Below are positions 38,766-48,415 of a stretch of DNA of 64,000 nt, one piece after another (the stretch's first letter is position 1; each line of letters opens with the position of its first letter). The DNA is from Erythrobacter sp. Its GTDB lineage: Bacteria; Pseudomonadota; Alphaproteobacteria; Sphingomonadales; Sphingomonadaceae. The notes under the pieces were generated by a model that saw only the letters and a list, made by a program, of their open reading frames with translations, made no database searches and was not told the DNA's origin. The position numbers were made by a program, and so were the translations under genes. The stretch covers positions 248,001 to 312,000 of the forward strand of contig NZ_JAMWYX010000002.1 in the NCBI RefSeq assembly GCF_024305245.1, in the 5' to 3' direction.

Positions 38766-40714
38766 GCTTCGAATATGAAGGCTTCGGGATCGAATGTGGT
38801 GGTCATTTTCCAGTAATCGACAAGCCGGTATGGAAGAAGCGCGAACACACGACCGCGGTCGTTGCGATACCAGCTGGTCATGCCCTTGTGGGTCCAGACC
38901 ATGCGGGAGTGGAGCTCTTCGACCTCGGCGTTATAGGCGTCGTGGATATCCTGACGGACCTCGACCGTACTGTCTCCGCGCTCGATCTGCTCTCTGTAGC
39001 AGTCCAGCACCAACCGCATCTGGCATTCGGTCACAAAGATCACATTGCCGCCATGAGCAAGGCCAGTGTTGGGCCCGACGAGGGTATAGAAGTTGGGGAA
39101 GCGGGGGATCATGGTCCCGAGATAAGCCTGCGCATCATCCTTTCCCCACAGCTCATGAATGTCCACACCGCCGCGGCCCGTGATTGTCATGGGAAATAAG
39201 ACCTCGGTCGTTCGAAATCCGGTGGCAGCCACAATGGCATCGGCTTCGATCACAGTGCCGTCTTCGAGTTCGACGGCATGCGGATGAATCCGCGCTACCC
39301 CGCTTGTCTCGAGGCTCACGTTGTCGCGGTTCAGCATCTCGAACCACTTGTTGTCGATGAGGATGCGTTTCCCGTAGGGCGGATAATCCGGAATGACTTT
39401 TGCCAGCAAGGGCGAGTGCTCGCCCAGCTTGGATTTAGCGTATTCCTCCATGAAGCGCCGGTGGCGGGCATTGATCATGTTGACCGAGTGATCGGGATCC
39501 TCCCAATCAGGGTCCACCTGCAGTGCCGCGTGCAGGCCATCGGCAAAGGCCCAGAACAACTGGAACCGGTACCAGCGGGCGTAAAAGGGCACATTCTTGA
39601 GGACCCATTTTAAACCTTCCTGGACCTCGGCGTCGTAGTTGGGGTTGGGAACCACCCAGTGCGCCGAACGCTGGACTATCGTCAGGTGCTCGGTCGCGCC
39701 CGCTATTGTCGGGGCCGCCTGCTGGGCCGAGGCCCCGGTGCCGATCAGCACAACCTTCTTGCCGGTCCAGTCAAATTCAGGGTCCCATTGCGCCGTGTGC
39801 ATCACCGGGCCTTCGAAATCCGAAAGGCCCTCGAATTCGGGAATCTTGGGACGATTGAGCAAGCCGACAGCGGAGATGACCGCGTTCACCTCAAGCGTTT
39901 CGATCGCGCCGTCCACCCCGCGCACCTCGACCGCCCATATCTTGCGTGCGTCATCAAACCGGCAGGCAACGACCTCCTCGCCAAAGCGGATCTGCTGGCG
40001 GATATCGAACTTGTCGGCCACGTCCTCGAAATAGTTCCAGAGCTCATCACGGCGCGCGAAAAAATGGGACCATTCGTGATTGAGGGCGAACGAATAGGAA
40101 TAAAAATGGTTGGGAGTGTCTACCCCGCAGCCGGGATAAATATTCTCGTACCAACTTCCGCCTATGCCGTCGTTCTTCTCGATGATGGTGAAGGGAAGCC
40201 CGGCCTCGCGAAGCCTGATTGCGGCGCAAAGACCCGACATTCCTGCGCCGATAATCAGCGTATGGAACCCCTCGAGGGTCTTGGGATCGGGCTGTTTGCG
40301 CCACCGCAATCGCCCCGGATCGGCCTGTTCCGCGTTAAGATCTTCACGCATCATGGCGACGTAGTCTTCCGCCACGGGCTCACCCGCCGCAGTGCTCAGC
40401 ATCTGTTGCAGAAGCGGCCCGTCAGGCACTGGCGGTAATTCACCAGCAGTTTCGAAATGCTGTATCAGAATGTCGCACAACCGGTCGCGGATCTCGGATT
40501 GCAGGCTGTCGGGGATGGAAGCCTGATAATTCATCGGCCCGTTGATGAAGGGCTGGGCCCGGCCAAGAAGTTCGGGGTCACAGGTGAACTGGGTCAGCAC
40601 GAGCGCCAAGGTAACCGGATCCGCTTCCTCCAAAGCTCTGCGGATTTGCCCGGGAGAGACAGGGTCAAGGCATCCGGCATCCGGCGACCCGGTTTTCAAG
40701 ACTTCCGTTGACAT
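38762..40714 (-). CDS. HAPMO-like Baeyer-Villiger monooxygenase
   Basis: This 650-residue flavoprotein has an N-terminal helical extension of about 140 residues, as in 4-hydroxyacetophenone monooxygenase. The first Rossmann fold is IIGAGMSGLCAAIRLREAG. The type I Baeyer-Villiger fingerprint F-x-G-x3-H-x3-W-D covers residues 300-311 (FEGPVMHTAQWD). The NADPH fold is VVLIGTGASAQQ, and an ATGF motif (VAATGFRTTEV) follows. It would insert oxygen next to a ketone, giving an ester or lactone, with FAD, NADPH and O2. It is divergent from the TonB receptor gene; the hydrolase gene is translationally coupled downstream. Confidence 0.93.
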   Translation of the reverse strand: MSTEVLKTGSPDAGCLDPVSPGQIRRALEEADPVTLALVLTQFTCDPELLGRAQPFINGPMNYQASIPDSLQSEIRDRLCDILIQHFETAGELPPVPDGPLLQQMLSTAAGEPVAEDYVAMMREDLNAEQADPGRLRWRKQPDPKTLEGFHTLIIGAGMSGLCAAIRLREAGLPFTIIEKNDGIGGSWYENIYPGCGVDTPNHFYSYSFALNHEWSHFFARRDELWNYFEDVADKFDIRQQIRFGEEVVACRFDDARKIWAVEVRGVDGAIETLEVNAVISAVGLLNRPKIPEFEGLSDFEGPVMHTAQWDPEFDWTGKKVVLIGTGASAQQAAPTIAGATEHLTIVQRSAHWVVPNPNYDAEVQEGLKWVLKNVPFYARWYRFQLFWAFADGLHAALQVDPDWEDPDHSVNMINARHRRFMEEYAKSKLGEHSPLLAKVIPDYPPYGKRILIDNKWFEMLNRDNVSLETSGVARIHPHAVELEDGTVIEADAIVAATGFRTTEVLFPMTITGRGGVDIHELWGKDDAQAYLGTMIPRFPNFYTLVGPNTGLAHGGNVIFVTECQMRLVLDCYREQIERGDSTVEVRQDIHDAYNAEVEELHSRMVWTHKGMTSWYRNDRGRVFALLPYRLVDYWKMTTTFDPEAFIFEA

Positions 40715-40807
40715 TTGCTAGCTCCTTTGTGGCGCGGCCGAGCTAACCATCAAGCTCAACAGCGGCCGCAGTCCCCAAGCCATCTATCACATCCCCAAAT
40801 CGGAATG

Positions 40808-40850
40808 CTTGCAAGATACCGAGACATCTATATAGCTACTGGCAAGTAGC
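40808..40850. promoter_or_regulatory. Candidate operator/promoter of the divergent catabolic units
   Basis: The region between the monooxygenase and receptor genes holds a perfect 16-base dyad, GCTACT-GGCA-AGTAGC (40835-40850). It overlaps a TATATA stretch (40829-40834) that may be a -10 element, with TTGCAA (40809-40814) upstream inside the small palindrome CTTGCAAG. A dyad over a promoter fits repression by the TetR regulator encoded at 44422-45045. That is inference. Confidence 0.4.
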
Positions 40851-40892
40851 AAAATAAGCTTACAGGTCAAGCTACGTTTGGGGAGAGCGGAA

Positions 40893-43181
40893 ATGGATTT
40901 CAAAGCAACAGCGGCAGAATTGCGCTTCAAATCGGGTGCAGCCACTCAATCCGGCAACATGCGTGCGAAATCGAGGGCGGTACTGATGGCGGGCGGCGCG
41001 ATCACCCTGATCGCCGCTTCGCAAGCCGCGGCTGCGCAAGATGCGCCTGCCGAGGAAGCTCAGGCAGCTCGTGGGGCCGTGGCGGAAAACACGATCATCG
41101 TCACCGCGCGCCGGTCCGAGGAATCGCTCAATGATATTGCCGCATCGATCTCGGCCATATCGGCCGATGCGATCAGCCCCGGTCAGATCGAGGACATCGA
41201 ATCCTTGGGTCGCGCGATCCCGAACGTATCTGTCGGTGACCAGTTCGGCGTGAACCGCATCTTCATTCGCGGAATCGGGATGACGAGCATCGATCTCGGC
41301 GCCGACGGCGCGGTTGCCCTGCTGCAAGACGGGGTCATCATCGCGCGGCCGGCCGCGCAACTCGCCGGCTTTTACGATCTGGAACGCGTCGAAGTGCTGC
41401 GCGGTCCGCAAGGCACCTTGTATGGCCGGGGGGCCACGGCCGGTGCGATGAATCTTGTGACCAAGAAGCCGACCGAAGAACTCGAAGGCTATGCGCGCGC
41501 GACCTACGGCAACTACGATGCCGTCACGCTTGAAGGCGCGGTGGGTGGCGCTGTCTCGGGTGATGACGTGATGGTTCGTCTCGCGGGTAGATACGACAAT
41601 CGCAGTGGATATGGCGTCAACCTCGTAACCGGCGAAGACGTCGACGATCGCAACGCATTCGCGTTTCGCGGGTCGTTGCTGGCTAACCTGAGCAGTAACC
41701 TCAGCCTCACGCTTCAGGCCGAGTATTACCGCGAAGACGACAACAATTACGCCTTCCACTATTTCGGCCCGACCGTGGCGCCCGAAAATGCGCTAGGCTC
41801 GCTGCTCGGCGGCGATACGATCATCACTTTCAACGAGGCCCGAGGTCAGGAGGTGAACTTCCGCGACGGTTTTTCCGATCAGGACGCGATCAATGATCGC
41901 GAGGGATACAACTTCACCGGCGAACTGAGCCTTGATGCGGGGGACTGGAACGTCAAGTCGATCACCTCTTATCGCTACTTCGATCGCTTTCAGCGCACGG
42001 ATCTCGATGCGTCCGACGTCAATTTGTTCGGGCAGAACAATTACACCGAGACGTCCAAAACCTTCAGCCAGGAAGTCGTTGCCAATTACGATGGCTCCGG
42101 GGTCGACCTGCTGCTCGGTGCCATCTACTTCCACGAAGACCTGTTCGGCCAGGTCCTCGTCCCATTGACCAATCTGGGCGTGCTGTTCGGCCTTCCCGCG
42201 GACACGTTTGACGATCAGGCGTACAGACAACGAGGCGACGTTGCCATCGATGCCTATGGTGCCTTCGCTCAGGCAACGGTTGACCTGAATGATAGGCTCA
42301 AGGCCACAGTCGGCGGGCGACTGAGCTACGAAGAGCGCCGCGGTACCGGGTCGTTCGAGTTTCTGGGCTTGGTCCCGACCGACCGATCCGAGGGCTGGAC
42401 CGCTTTCACCCCGACGTTCTCGCTCGAATACCAGGCCAGTGACGCAACGCTGCTCTATGCCTCGGTAACACGCGGCTTCAAATCGGGCGTGATCAATGTC
42501 GGATCCCAGAACGAAGTCATCGATCCTGAATTCGTATGGGGCTACGAGGCTGGAGTGAAGACCTCGATTGGCCGGACATTCGAAGGCAGCCTGGCGGCAT
42601 TCTACCTCGACTACACCGATCTTCAGGTGGGATTTGTCGACGCCACGAGCGTAGTGACCACCGTCAATGCGGCGGCCGCACGCAACTATGGTGTCGAGCT
42701 TGAAATGCGCGCTCGCCCATTGCCGGGCCTCTCACTTGAAGTCTTTGGCACCTATCTCAACGCCAAATACACAGAGTTCGTGACCGGGGATTACCGGCAG
42801 GGCTTCGCGGAGGTCGACCTGTCCGGCAACCGGCTCCAGAATGCGCCGGAATTCTCGGCGCGTGGTGCAATTTCCTATGAGTGGGTGATGGCGAACGAAA
42901 GCCGCGTCACAATGCGTTCCGATATAAACTGGCAGGACCGCGTGTTCTTCACCGAGTTCAACAACGACGACGCGACCCAGCCCGCCCATGCGATCTGGAA
43001 CGCCGGCATCGGCTACAGTTCCCCTGACGACAAATACACTGTTGATCTGTGGGTCAGAAACATCACGGATGAGCTGGTGATTGCAAACAACATCATCACC
43101 GCACCGCTGTTCAACAGCGTTCGTGTCGGCTCGCTGGCACCGCCGCGCACCTACGGTGTGACAGTCGGTGTAAATTTCTGA
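40893..43181 (+). CDS. TonB-dependent receptor of the catabolic cluster
   Basis: The product has about 762 residues. The ATG at 40893 follows GGGGAGAG; a later ATG at 40959 begins the classical signal peptide (LMAGGAITLIAASQAAAAQ) but lacks a binding site. The plug starts NTIIVTARRSEESLNDI and contains LQDGVIIARPAAQLAG and VEVLRGPQGTLYGRGATAGA. The barrel ends in YGVTVGVNF. The shape (about 760 residues, IIVTARR box) matches the sphingomonad receptors that sit in catabolic clusters for hydrophobic or aromatic compounds. It is first in a five-gene unit, so it probably imports the pathway substrate. Confidence 0.93.
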   Translation: MDFKATAAELRFKSGAATQSGNMRAKSRAVLMAGGAITLIAASQAAAAQDAPAEEAQAARGAVAENTIIVTARRSEESLNDIAASISAISADAISPGQIEDIESLGRAIPNVSVGDQFGVNRIFIRGIGMTSIDLGADGAVALLQDGVIIARPAAQLAGFYDLERVEVLRGPQGTLYGRGATAGAMNLVTKKPTEELEGYARATYGNYDAVTLEGAVGGAVSGDDVMVRLAGRYDNRSGYGVNLVTGEDVDDRNAFAFRGSLLANLSSNLSLTLQAEYYREDDNNYAFHYFGPTVAPENALGSLLGGDTIITFNEARGQEVNFRDGFSDQDAINDREGYNFTGELSLDAGDWNVKSITSYRYFDRFQRTDLDASDVNLFGQNNYTETSKTFSQEVVANYDGSGVDLLLGAIYFHEDLFGQVLVPLTNLGVLFGLPADTFDDQAYRQRGDVAIDAYGAFAQATVDLNDRLKATVGGRLSYEERRGTGSFEFLGLVPTDRSEGWTAFTPTFSLEYQASDATLLYASVTRGFKSGVINVGSQNEVIDPEFVWGYEAGVKTSIGRTFEGSLAAFYLDYTDLQVGFVDATSVVTTVNAAAARNYGVELEMRARPLPGLSLEVFGTYLNAKYTEFVTGDYRQGFAEVDLSGNRLQNAPEFSARGAISYEWVMANESRVTMRSDINWQDRVFFTEFNNDDATQPAHAIWNAGIGYSSPDDKYTVDLWVRNITDELVIANNIITAPLFNSVRVGSLAPPRTYGVTVGVNF

Positions 43182-43203
43182 GCATCTGAAGGGAGCCTGA
43201 GAT

Positions 43204-44376
43204 ATGCGTCCAAGTGCAGTTGTTCTGACCCGTACGCAAATGGTCAGCCTTGGTGTTCCGGCTGCGCAGTCAGTTGCGGCAGAAGTCGAGAAATCGGGAG
43301 CAAAACGCGTCTTCGTTCTCGCAAGCCATACGCTTGCGAGCGGCACCGACGAGATCAGCCGAATCGAGCAGGCCCTCGGATCGCGGCATGCGGCCACGCA
43401 TACCGGCATCAGGCCGCATGGTCCGCGCGAAGACGTGCTTGCTGCTGCCAATCATGCCCGGGCCGTCCATGCCGATCTGATCGTAACTGTGGGCGGTGGT
43501 TCGGTTACGGATGCCGGGCAGGTGATGCTTTTGTGTCTGAAGCACAACTTCAGCACAGTTGACGATTTCGAACCCTACCACGCGTCTGTCGACGAAAACG
43601 GCAACATGGTTCTGCCTGAGTTCGAAGGTCCCGACATCCCGATCATCTGCGTCCCGACGACACTGTCGGGCGGCGAATTCAATCCCCTGTCAGGCGCGAC
43701 CGACACCGCGATCAAGCAAAAACAGCCCTATGCGCATCCGGCCATGGCTCCCATCGCCGTGGTGCTGGATCCTGCCATCACGGTGCACACGCCGGAGTGG
43801 CTTTGGCTTTCAACGGGCGTGCGAGCCGTTGACCATGCAAGCGAAGCACTCGGCTCGCATCTGTCGAATGCCTTCTTCGACGGCATGGCCGAAAGCGCTC
43901 TGAAACTGCTGTCCGAGGGATTGCCTCGGGTGAAGGCGGATCCCCTCGATCTCGAGGCCCGGCTCAATTGCCAGATCGGCGCCTGGCAATCGATGATACC
44001 GATCGTCGGCGGCGCGCCGATGGGAGCAAGCCATGCGATCGGTCACGTGCTTGGAGGCACGTGCGACGTTTCGCATGGGCATACGTCCTGCGTCATGGCG
44101 CCATACGTTCAAGCCTGGAACGCCGTAGTGAACGCGGACCGCCAGAAGCGGATCAGCGCAGCGCTCGGGCATCCGGAGAAGCCTGCCTCCGAATTGCTGG
44201 ATACGCTGATCCGAGGTCTGGGTATGCCGCGAACTTTGCGGGAGGTCGGGGTCGACGAAAGCCAGTTCCCGCTGATCGCCGGGTACACCCTGGAAGACAT
44301 GTGGGGACGAACAAATCCGCGTCCGATCCGAAATGCCGATGATGTGATAGAGGTGCTGCATCTTGCGCTCGGATGA
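43204..44376 (+). CDS. Iron-containing alcohol dehydrogenase (maleylacetate reductase-like)
   Basis: The 390-residue product has the group III dehydrogenase glycine motif TVGGGSVTDAGQ. VPTTLSGGEFNPLSGAT is reminiscent of maleylacetate reductases. Candidate metal ligands are Asp/His in RAVDHASEA, His in GASHAIGHVLGG, and His in DVSHGHTSC. Substrate could be a secondary alcohol/ketone pair or an aldehyde acid. It is 22 bases behind the receptor gene, with AAGGGAG before the ATG. In the proposed pathway it would interconvert the P450-made alcohol and the ketone used by the Baeyer-Villiger enzyme. Confidence 0.88.
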   Translation: MRPSAVVLTRTQMVSLGVPAAQSVAAEVEKSGAKRVFVLASHTLASGTDEISRIEQALGSRHAATHTGIRPHGPREDVLAAANHARAVHADLIVTVGGGSVTDAGQVMLLCLKHNFSTVDDFEPYHASVDENGNMVLPEFEGPDIPIICVPTTLSGGEFNPLSGATDTAIKQKQPYAHPAMAPIAVVLDPAITVHTPEWLWLSTGVRAVDHASEALGSHLSNAFFDGMAESALKLLSEGLPRVKADPLDLEARLNCQIGAWQSMIPIVGGAPMGASHAIGHVLGGTCDVSHGHTSCVMAPYVQAWNAVVNADRQKRISAALGHPEKPASELLDTLIRGLGMPRTLREVGVDESQFPLIAGYTLEDMWGRTNPRPIRNADDVIEVLHLALG

Positions 44377-44421
44377 CGGGCGCCTTCGAAAGGTGTCCCC
44401 GGGACAGTTTGGTATGGTGGA

Positions 44422-45045
44422 ATGGTAACCTCGACACGACGTAAAAGCACCTCGATCCGCAAGGAAATTGCCGCCTTCAAGCGGCAGCGCATCTTGGAAG
44501 TGGCTAGCGAACTGTTCGCCCGCCACGGATATGAATCAACGACGCTTGACGAGGTCGCGGCCCGGATTGAGGTCACCAAGCCCTTCATCTATTCCTATTA
44601 TTCCAACAAGGGCGAACTGCTGCGCGAGATCTGCGAGCGCGGGATCAGGTTATCCACCGCAGCACTGGAAGCGGCGCTGGCCGAACCGGCATCGCCGACC
44701 GAGCAACTCCACGAGATCGTTCGCGCGGTTGGCCGGATTATTGTCGATAATCGCGACTATATATCCGTGTATCAGGCCGAAGAGAAAAATCTCACGACCG
44801 AGGACGCGAGGAAAATCCGCGCCTTGCGACACGAGTTCGATCTGCGATTGACTGAGCTTCTCGAGAAAGGCCGGTCGAGCGGTGAGTTCGATATCCAGCA
44901 TGCGCAGCGCTCAGCGCTGTGGATCGGCGGCCTGCTGACCTGGATCGCCAGCTGGTATCACGAAGGCGGCAAATGGTCCGCGGAAGAAATCATCGAAGAC
45001 GCGGTCTACACGGTCAACAAGATCGTCATGCCCCGACGAGGATGA
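44422..45045 (+). CDS. TetR-family transcriptional regulator
   Basis: The 207-residue regulator has an N-terminal TetR helix-turn-helix at about residues 22-68 (TLDEVAARIEVTKPFIYSYY). The ligand domain ends WYHEGGKWSAEEI, in the style of TetR proteins controlling acyl-CoA-linked catabolism. It is embedded in the plus-strand operon between dehydrogenase and ligase genes, so it is probably autoregulated through the operon promoter. The likely operator is the dyad at 40835-40850. Inducer unknown; a CoA thioester formed by the neighbouring ligase is plausible. Confidence 0.92.
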   Translation: MVTSTRRKSTSIRKEIAAFKRQRILEVASELFARHGYESTTLDEVAARIEVTKPFIYSYYSNKGELLREICERGIRLSTAALEAALAEPASPTEQLHEIVRAVGRIIVDNRDYISVYQAEEKNLTTEDARKIRALRHEFDLRLTELLEKGRSSGEFDIQHAQRSALWIGGLLTWIASWYHEGGKWSAEEIIEDAVYTVNKIVMPRRG

Positions 45046-45058
45046 GAGGGAAGGCGGT

Positions 45059-46690
45059 ATGAACATGAGCCAGAGCTCAACGCAGGGCCATTCGGATCCC
45101 CGGGTTCCATTGCGCGAGACCTGCGTCACGCGTTATCTCATCGATCGCTGGGCCACAGAGAAACCCGACGAACCCTATGCCCTGTTCGAGGACGGAACCC
45201 AGTGGAGCTACGCAGCCCTCAAGGATCACGTGGTGCAGCTGGCTTCAGGTCTGCAGGAAATGGGGATAGAACAGGGAGAGCACGTAGCGCTCTGGCTGCC
45301 GAGTGATCGCAACGCTCTGCTCGCCTTTCACGCGATCAATTACATCGGCGCCGTTTTCGTTCCTTTCAACACCGCGTACAAGGGTGACCTGCTCGCGCAT
45401 GTGCTCGAAAACAGCGATGCCCGGATCCTGATCTGCCATGCAAGCCTTGTCGAGCGGCTCGATCAGGTGAAACGGGCTGGGCTTGAACGACTGGTGGTCG
45501 TTGGCGATTATTCGGGCGAGGCGGTGCTTCCCGTCACGCCGTGGGGCGATCTGCTCAAGGGCGGACACAAGCTGCAACCGCTGGCGAGGCCGATTGAGCC
45601 GTGGGACAGCCAGTCGATCATCTACACATCGGGCACGACCGGCCCATCGAAGGGTGTGCTGTCGTCCTACCTCCATCTCTACACCAATGCCGGCCCCGAT
45701 GGCTGGCCGTTCGTGCGCGAGGACGACCGGTTCCTGGTAAATATGCCGATCTTCCACATCGGGGGAACGGGCCTGCCCTTCACTATGCTGGCGCGCGGGG
45801 GCTCGATCGCGCTGATGGAGAATTTCTCGACCGAGACATTCTGGACCATGGTCAGAGAAACGAAGTGTACGGTCATTTTCCTGCTCGGCGTGATGGCGAC
45901 ATTCCTGCTGAAGCGGGAGCCTTGCGCGGATGATCTCGACCACAGCGTGCGGCTAGCCTTCATGGTGCCCCTCACGGAAAATTCCGGTGAGTTCCGCTCG
46001 CGGTTCGGAATCGATGTCTATTCGATCTTCAACATGACCGAGGTTTCGACACCGACCTTCACCCAGCCCAATCCCGCCAAGCTGGGCACCTGCGGCCGGC
46101 CGCGCCTCGGCGTCGATGTCCGGCTCGTCGACGAGAACGATTGCGAAGTCGCAATCGGCGAAGTGGGCGAAATGATCGTGAGAACCGACAGGCCTTGGGG
46201 CATGAACAGCGGCTATTACAAGAACCCCGAAGCGACAGCGAAGGCGTGGAGAAATGGCTGGTTTCATACCGGCGACGCCTTCAAGCGTGACGAAGAGGGG
46301 GATTTCTACTTCGTTGACCGGATGAAGGACGCGATCCGCAGGCGCGGCGAGAACATCTCGTCCTTCGAGGTGGAAAGCCAGATCATGGCGCATCCCTCGG
46401 TGCGCGAGGCCGCCGCCATCGGAGTGCCCAGTGCCTATTCGGAAGACGAGGTGATGGTCGTGGTGGCGCCCGTCGACGGGCATGAGGTCGACTTTACCGA
46501 ATTGTTCGCGTTTGCAGCCTCGCGCCTGCCCTACTTCATGGTCCCCCGGTATTTTCGGGTGGTTGCCGAACTCCCGAAGACGCCGACAGCGAAAGTGCAA
46601 AAGGCAAAACTTCGCGACGAAGGCATAACGGAGGACACATGGGACCGTGAAGCGGCAGGGCTGCGTTTGAAGCGGGAGTCGTTTCAGTAA
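45059..46690 (+). CDS. ATP-dependent acyl-CoA synthetase (CaiC-like)
   Basis: The 543-residue ANL-family enzyme has the P-loop IIYTSGTTGPSKGVL, the A5-like FNMTEVSTPTF, GWFHTGDAFKRDEEGDFYFV, the hinge DRMKDAIRRRGENIS, and the catalytic C-terminal Lys in PTAKVQKAKL. It joins a carboxylic acid to CoA through an acyl-AMP. The closest recognisable style is crotonobetaine/carnitine-CoA ligase, but the substrate is not readable. It lies 13 bases after the TetR gene with a strong GAGGGAAGG site. It would activate the acid released by the serine hydrolase. Confidence 0.93.
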   Translation: MNMSQSSTQGHSDPRVPLRETCVTRYLIDRWATEKPDEPYALFEDGTQWSYAALKDHVVQLASGLQEMGIEQGEHVALWLPSDRNALLAFHAINYIGAVFVPFNTAYKGDLLAHVLENSDARILICHASLVERLDQVKRAGLERLVVVGDYSGEAVLPVTPWGDLLKGGHKLQPLARPIEPWDSQSIIYTSGTTGPSKGVLSSYLHLYTNAGPDGWPFVREDDRFLVNMPIFHIGGTGLPFTMLARGGSIALMENFSTETFWTMVRETKCTVIFLLGVMATFLLKREPCADDLDHSVRLAFMVPLTENSGEFRSRFGIDVYSIFNMTEVSTPTFTQPNPAKLGTCGRPRLGVDVRLVDENDCEVAIGEVGEMIVRTDRPWGMNSGYYKNPEATAKAWRNGWFHTGDAFKRDEEGDFYFVDRMKDAIRRRGENISSFEVESQIMAHPSVREAAAIGVPSAYSEDEVMVVVAPVDGHEVDFTELFAFAASRLPYFMVPRYFRVVAELPKTPTAKVQKAKLRDEGITEDTWDREAAGLRLKRESFQ

Positions 46691-46734
46691 GTCGCGCGCC
46701 AGTCTGGCATAGCAAAAAAGTAGGGGGAGTGGCC

Positions 46735-47976
46735 GTGCCTAATGCAGACCTTGTTCCGGGCTTCGATCCCAACGCCAAGGAACTTCAACACGATCCCTAT
46801 CCAACCTTCGAGCAGCTGCGGGAGTGCGATCCCGTTCACCGCGCCGCCGCAGGCTATTGGGTCGTCAGCCGGTATGATGATGTCCGCAATACCCTGATGG
46901 ACCGACAGGGCTTCGGGCAAGGCGATTTCGTCAAGAATATCCAGCTCTTTTACGGCCCTGATTTTGATGTGATGAGCCACACGTCCTATCGGTGGCTCTC
47001 CGAAATCTTCCTGATGCAGGATCCGCCCCACCACACCAGGTTGCGAAGCCTTGTGACTGGCGCTCTTACCGCCAAGCGCGTTCAGGCCATGAAGCCGCGC
47101 ATTCTCGAAATCACCAACGCGCTCATTGACGGGTTTATCGCTGACGGTGAGACCGACATCATTAGCAGCTTCGCATACAAGCTGCCTGTGCTTGTGATGT
47201 GTGACATGCTCGGAGTGGCCGGGGATGATGAACGCCTCGAACAGGTTATCGAAGTCATTGCGAAAAGCTTCATTATCTTCGAGGCGCGTGCCTTGTCACC
47301 GGATGAGCTGGAAGCCGCCGATCGCGAAATAGCCTTCCTCGAAAGTTTTTTTGGAGAACTGTTCGAACAGCGCAGGATCAAGCCGCAGGACGACCTCACG
47401 ACGGCTCTGGTGCAATCCGGAGACGGTGAAGACGCGCTGTCTTTACACGAGTTGGGGACAGTCGCGATCGGGCTATTCGGCGCGGGCTTCGAGACCACGG
47501 CGCACTTGATCGGGAATGGCCTGCTTTGCTTCAGCCGGTTCCCCGCCGAGTGGGACAGGCTGACAGCAGACCCGGATAATTGTGCTGCTGCTGCGGTCAA
47601 TGAGGTCTTGCGTTACGAAAGCTCACTGGTTGCCACCTATAGGACGGCTCTCGAGCCTCGAAATATCAATGGCCAAGACATAAAAGTCGGCGAAAAGGTT
47701 CTGACGCTCATTGGTGCTGCCAACCGGGACCCGCGGAAGTTCGCAAATCCGGATGATTTCGAAATTAGCCGTGATGCCTCCAATCACATGAGCTTTGGCG
47801 GTGGCATCCATTTCTGCGTTGGCGCCGAACTTGCGCGGCTGGAGGGACGCATCGCATTTGGAGAGCTGGCTCGGCGCATGCCTGACTTACGGGTCGATAC
47901 TACAACACCGGCGTGGCGAGACGGCTTCATGTTTCGGGGAATGAGCCGACTTTCTGCGCAATGGACACCGGTCTGA
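46735..47976 (+). CDS. Cytochrome P450
   Basis: The product has 413 residues and no membrane anchor, so it is a soluble bacterial class I P450. The I-helix oxygen motif is FGAGFETTAH, the ExxR is EVLR, and the heme loop FGGGIHFCVGAELARLE carries ligand Cys361. The GTG at 46735 is preferred because AGGGGGAG lies six bases before it; the GTG at 46729 would overlap that site. It has no neighbouring ferredoxin or reductase gene, so it must borrow electrons from unlinked partners. Codon use is visibly more AT-rich than in the flanking housekeeping genes. It is last in the catabolic operon, with no clear terminator. Confidence 0.95.
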   Translation: MPNADLVPGFDPNAKELQHDPYPTFEQLRECDPVHRAAAGYWVVSRYDDVRNTLMDRQGFGQGDFVKNIQLFYGPDFDVMSHTSYRWLSEIFLMQDPPHHTRLRSLVTGALTAKRVQAMKPRILEITNALIDGFIADGETDIISSFAYKLPVLVMCDMLGVAGDDERLEQVIEVIAKSFIIFEARALSPDELEAADREIAFLESFFGELFEQRRIKPQDDLTTALVQSGDGEDALSLHELGTVAIGLFGAGFETTAHLIGNGLLCFSRFPAEWDRLTADPDNCAAAAVNEVLRYESSLVATYRTALEPRNINGQDIKVGEKVLTLIGAANRDPRKFANPDDFEISRDASNHMSFGGGIHFCVGAELARLEGRIAFGELARRMPDLRVDTTTPAWRDGFMFRGMSRLSAQWTPV

Positions 47977-48166
47977 AGCTCAGCGAGCGGATCGCCGCAA
48001 GCGCCGTCCGCAAGCAGTGCTGCGGCCGCAACGGCTACTTTTCTCTGCCTTGAGCACAATAGAAACCCGCATTGCACGGACGCCCTTGGAATGCCGATTG
48101 CCAACCGTACTATTCCGTGCTCGTTCCGTACGAAGCGCCACAAGATACACTAAGTCGTTGAAAAGC

Positions 48167-48243
<77 letters not shown>

Positions 48244-48415
48244 CTGGGGCCTGAGCCCGCGTGTATTTGCGTGCGACGCGGCGCTTAGCAAGTGCGCGTG
48301 CGCTGCGCCAGAAAATTGTCGCTTCGTTTGCGATGGGCGCCGGGATTGATCTGGCGCGCGGCTCACTTGGGCAGGCTTAACCAATCGGCAAGGAGCCGAC
48401 CCTAGCGTCGTCCGC

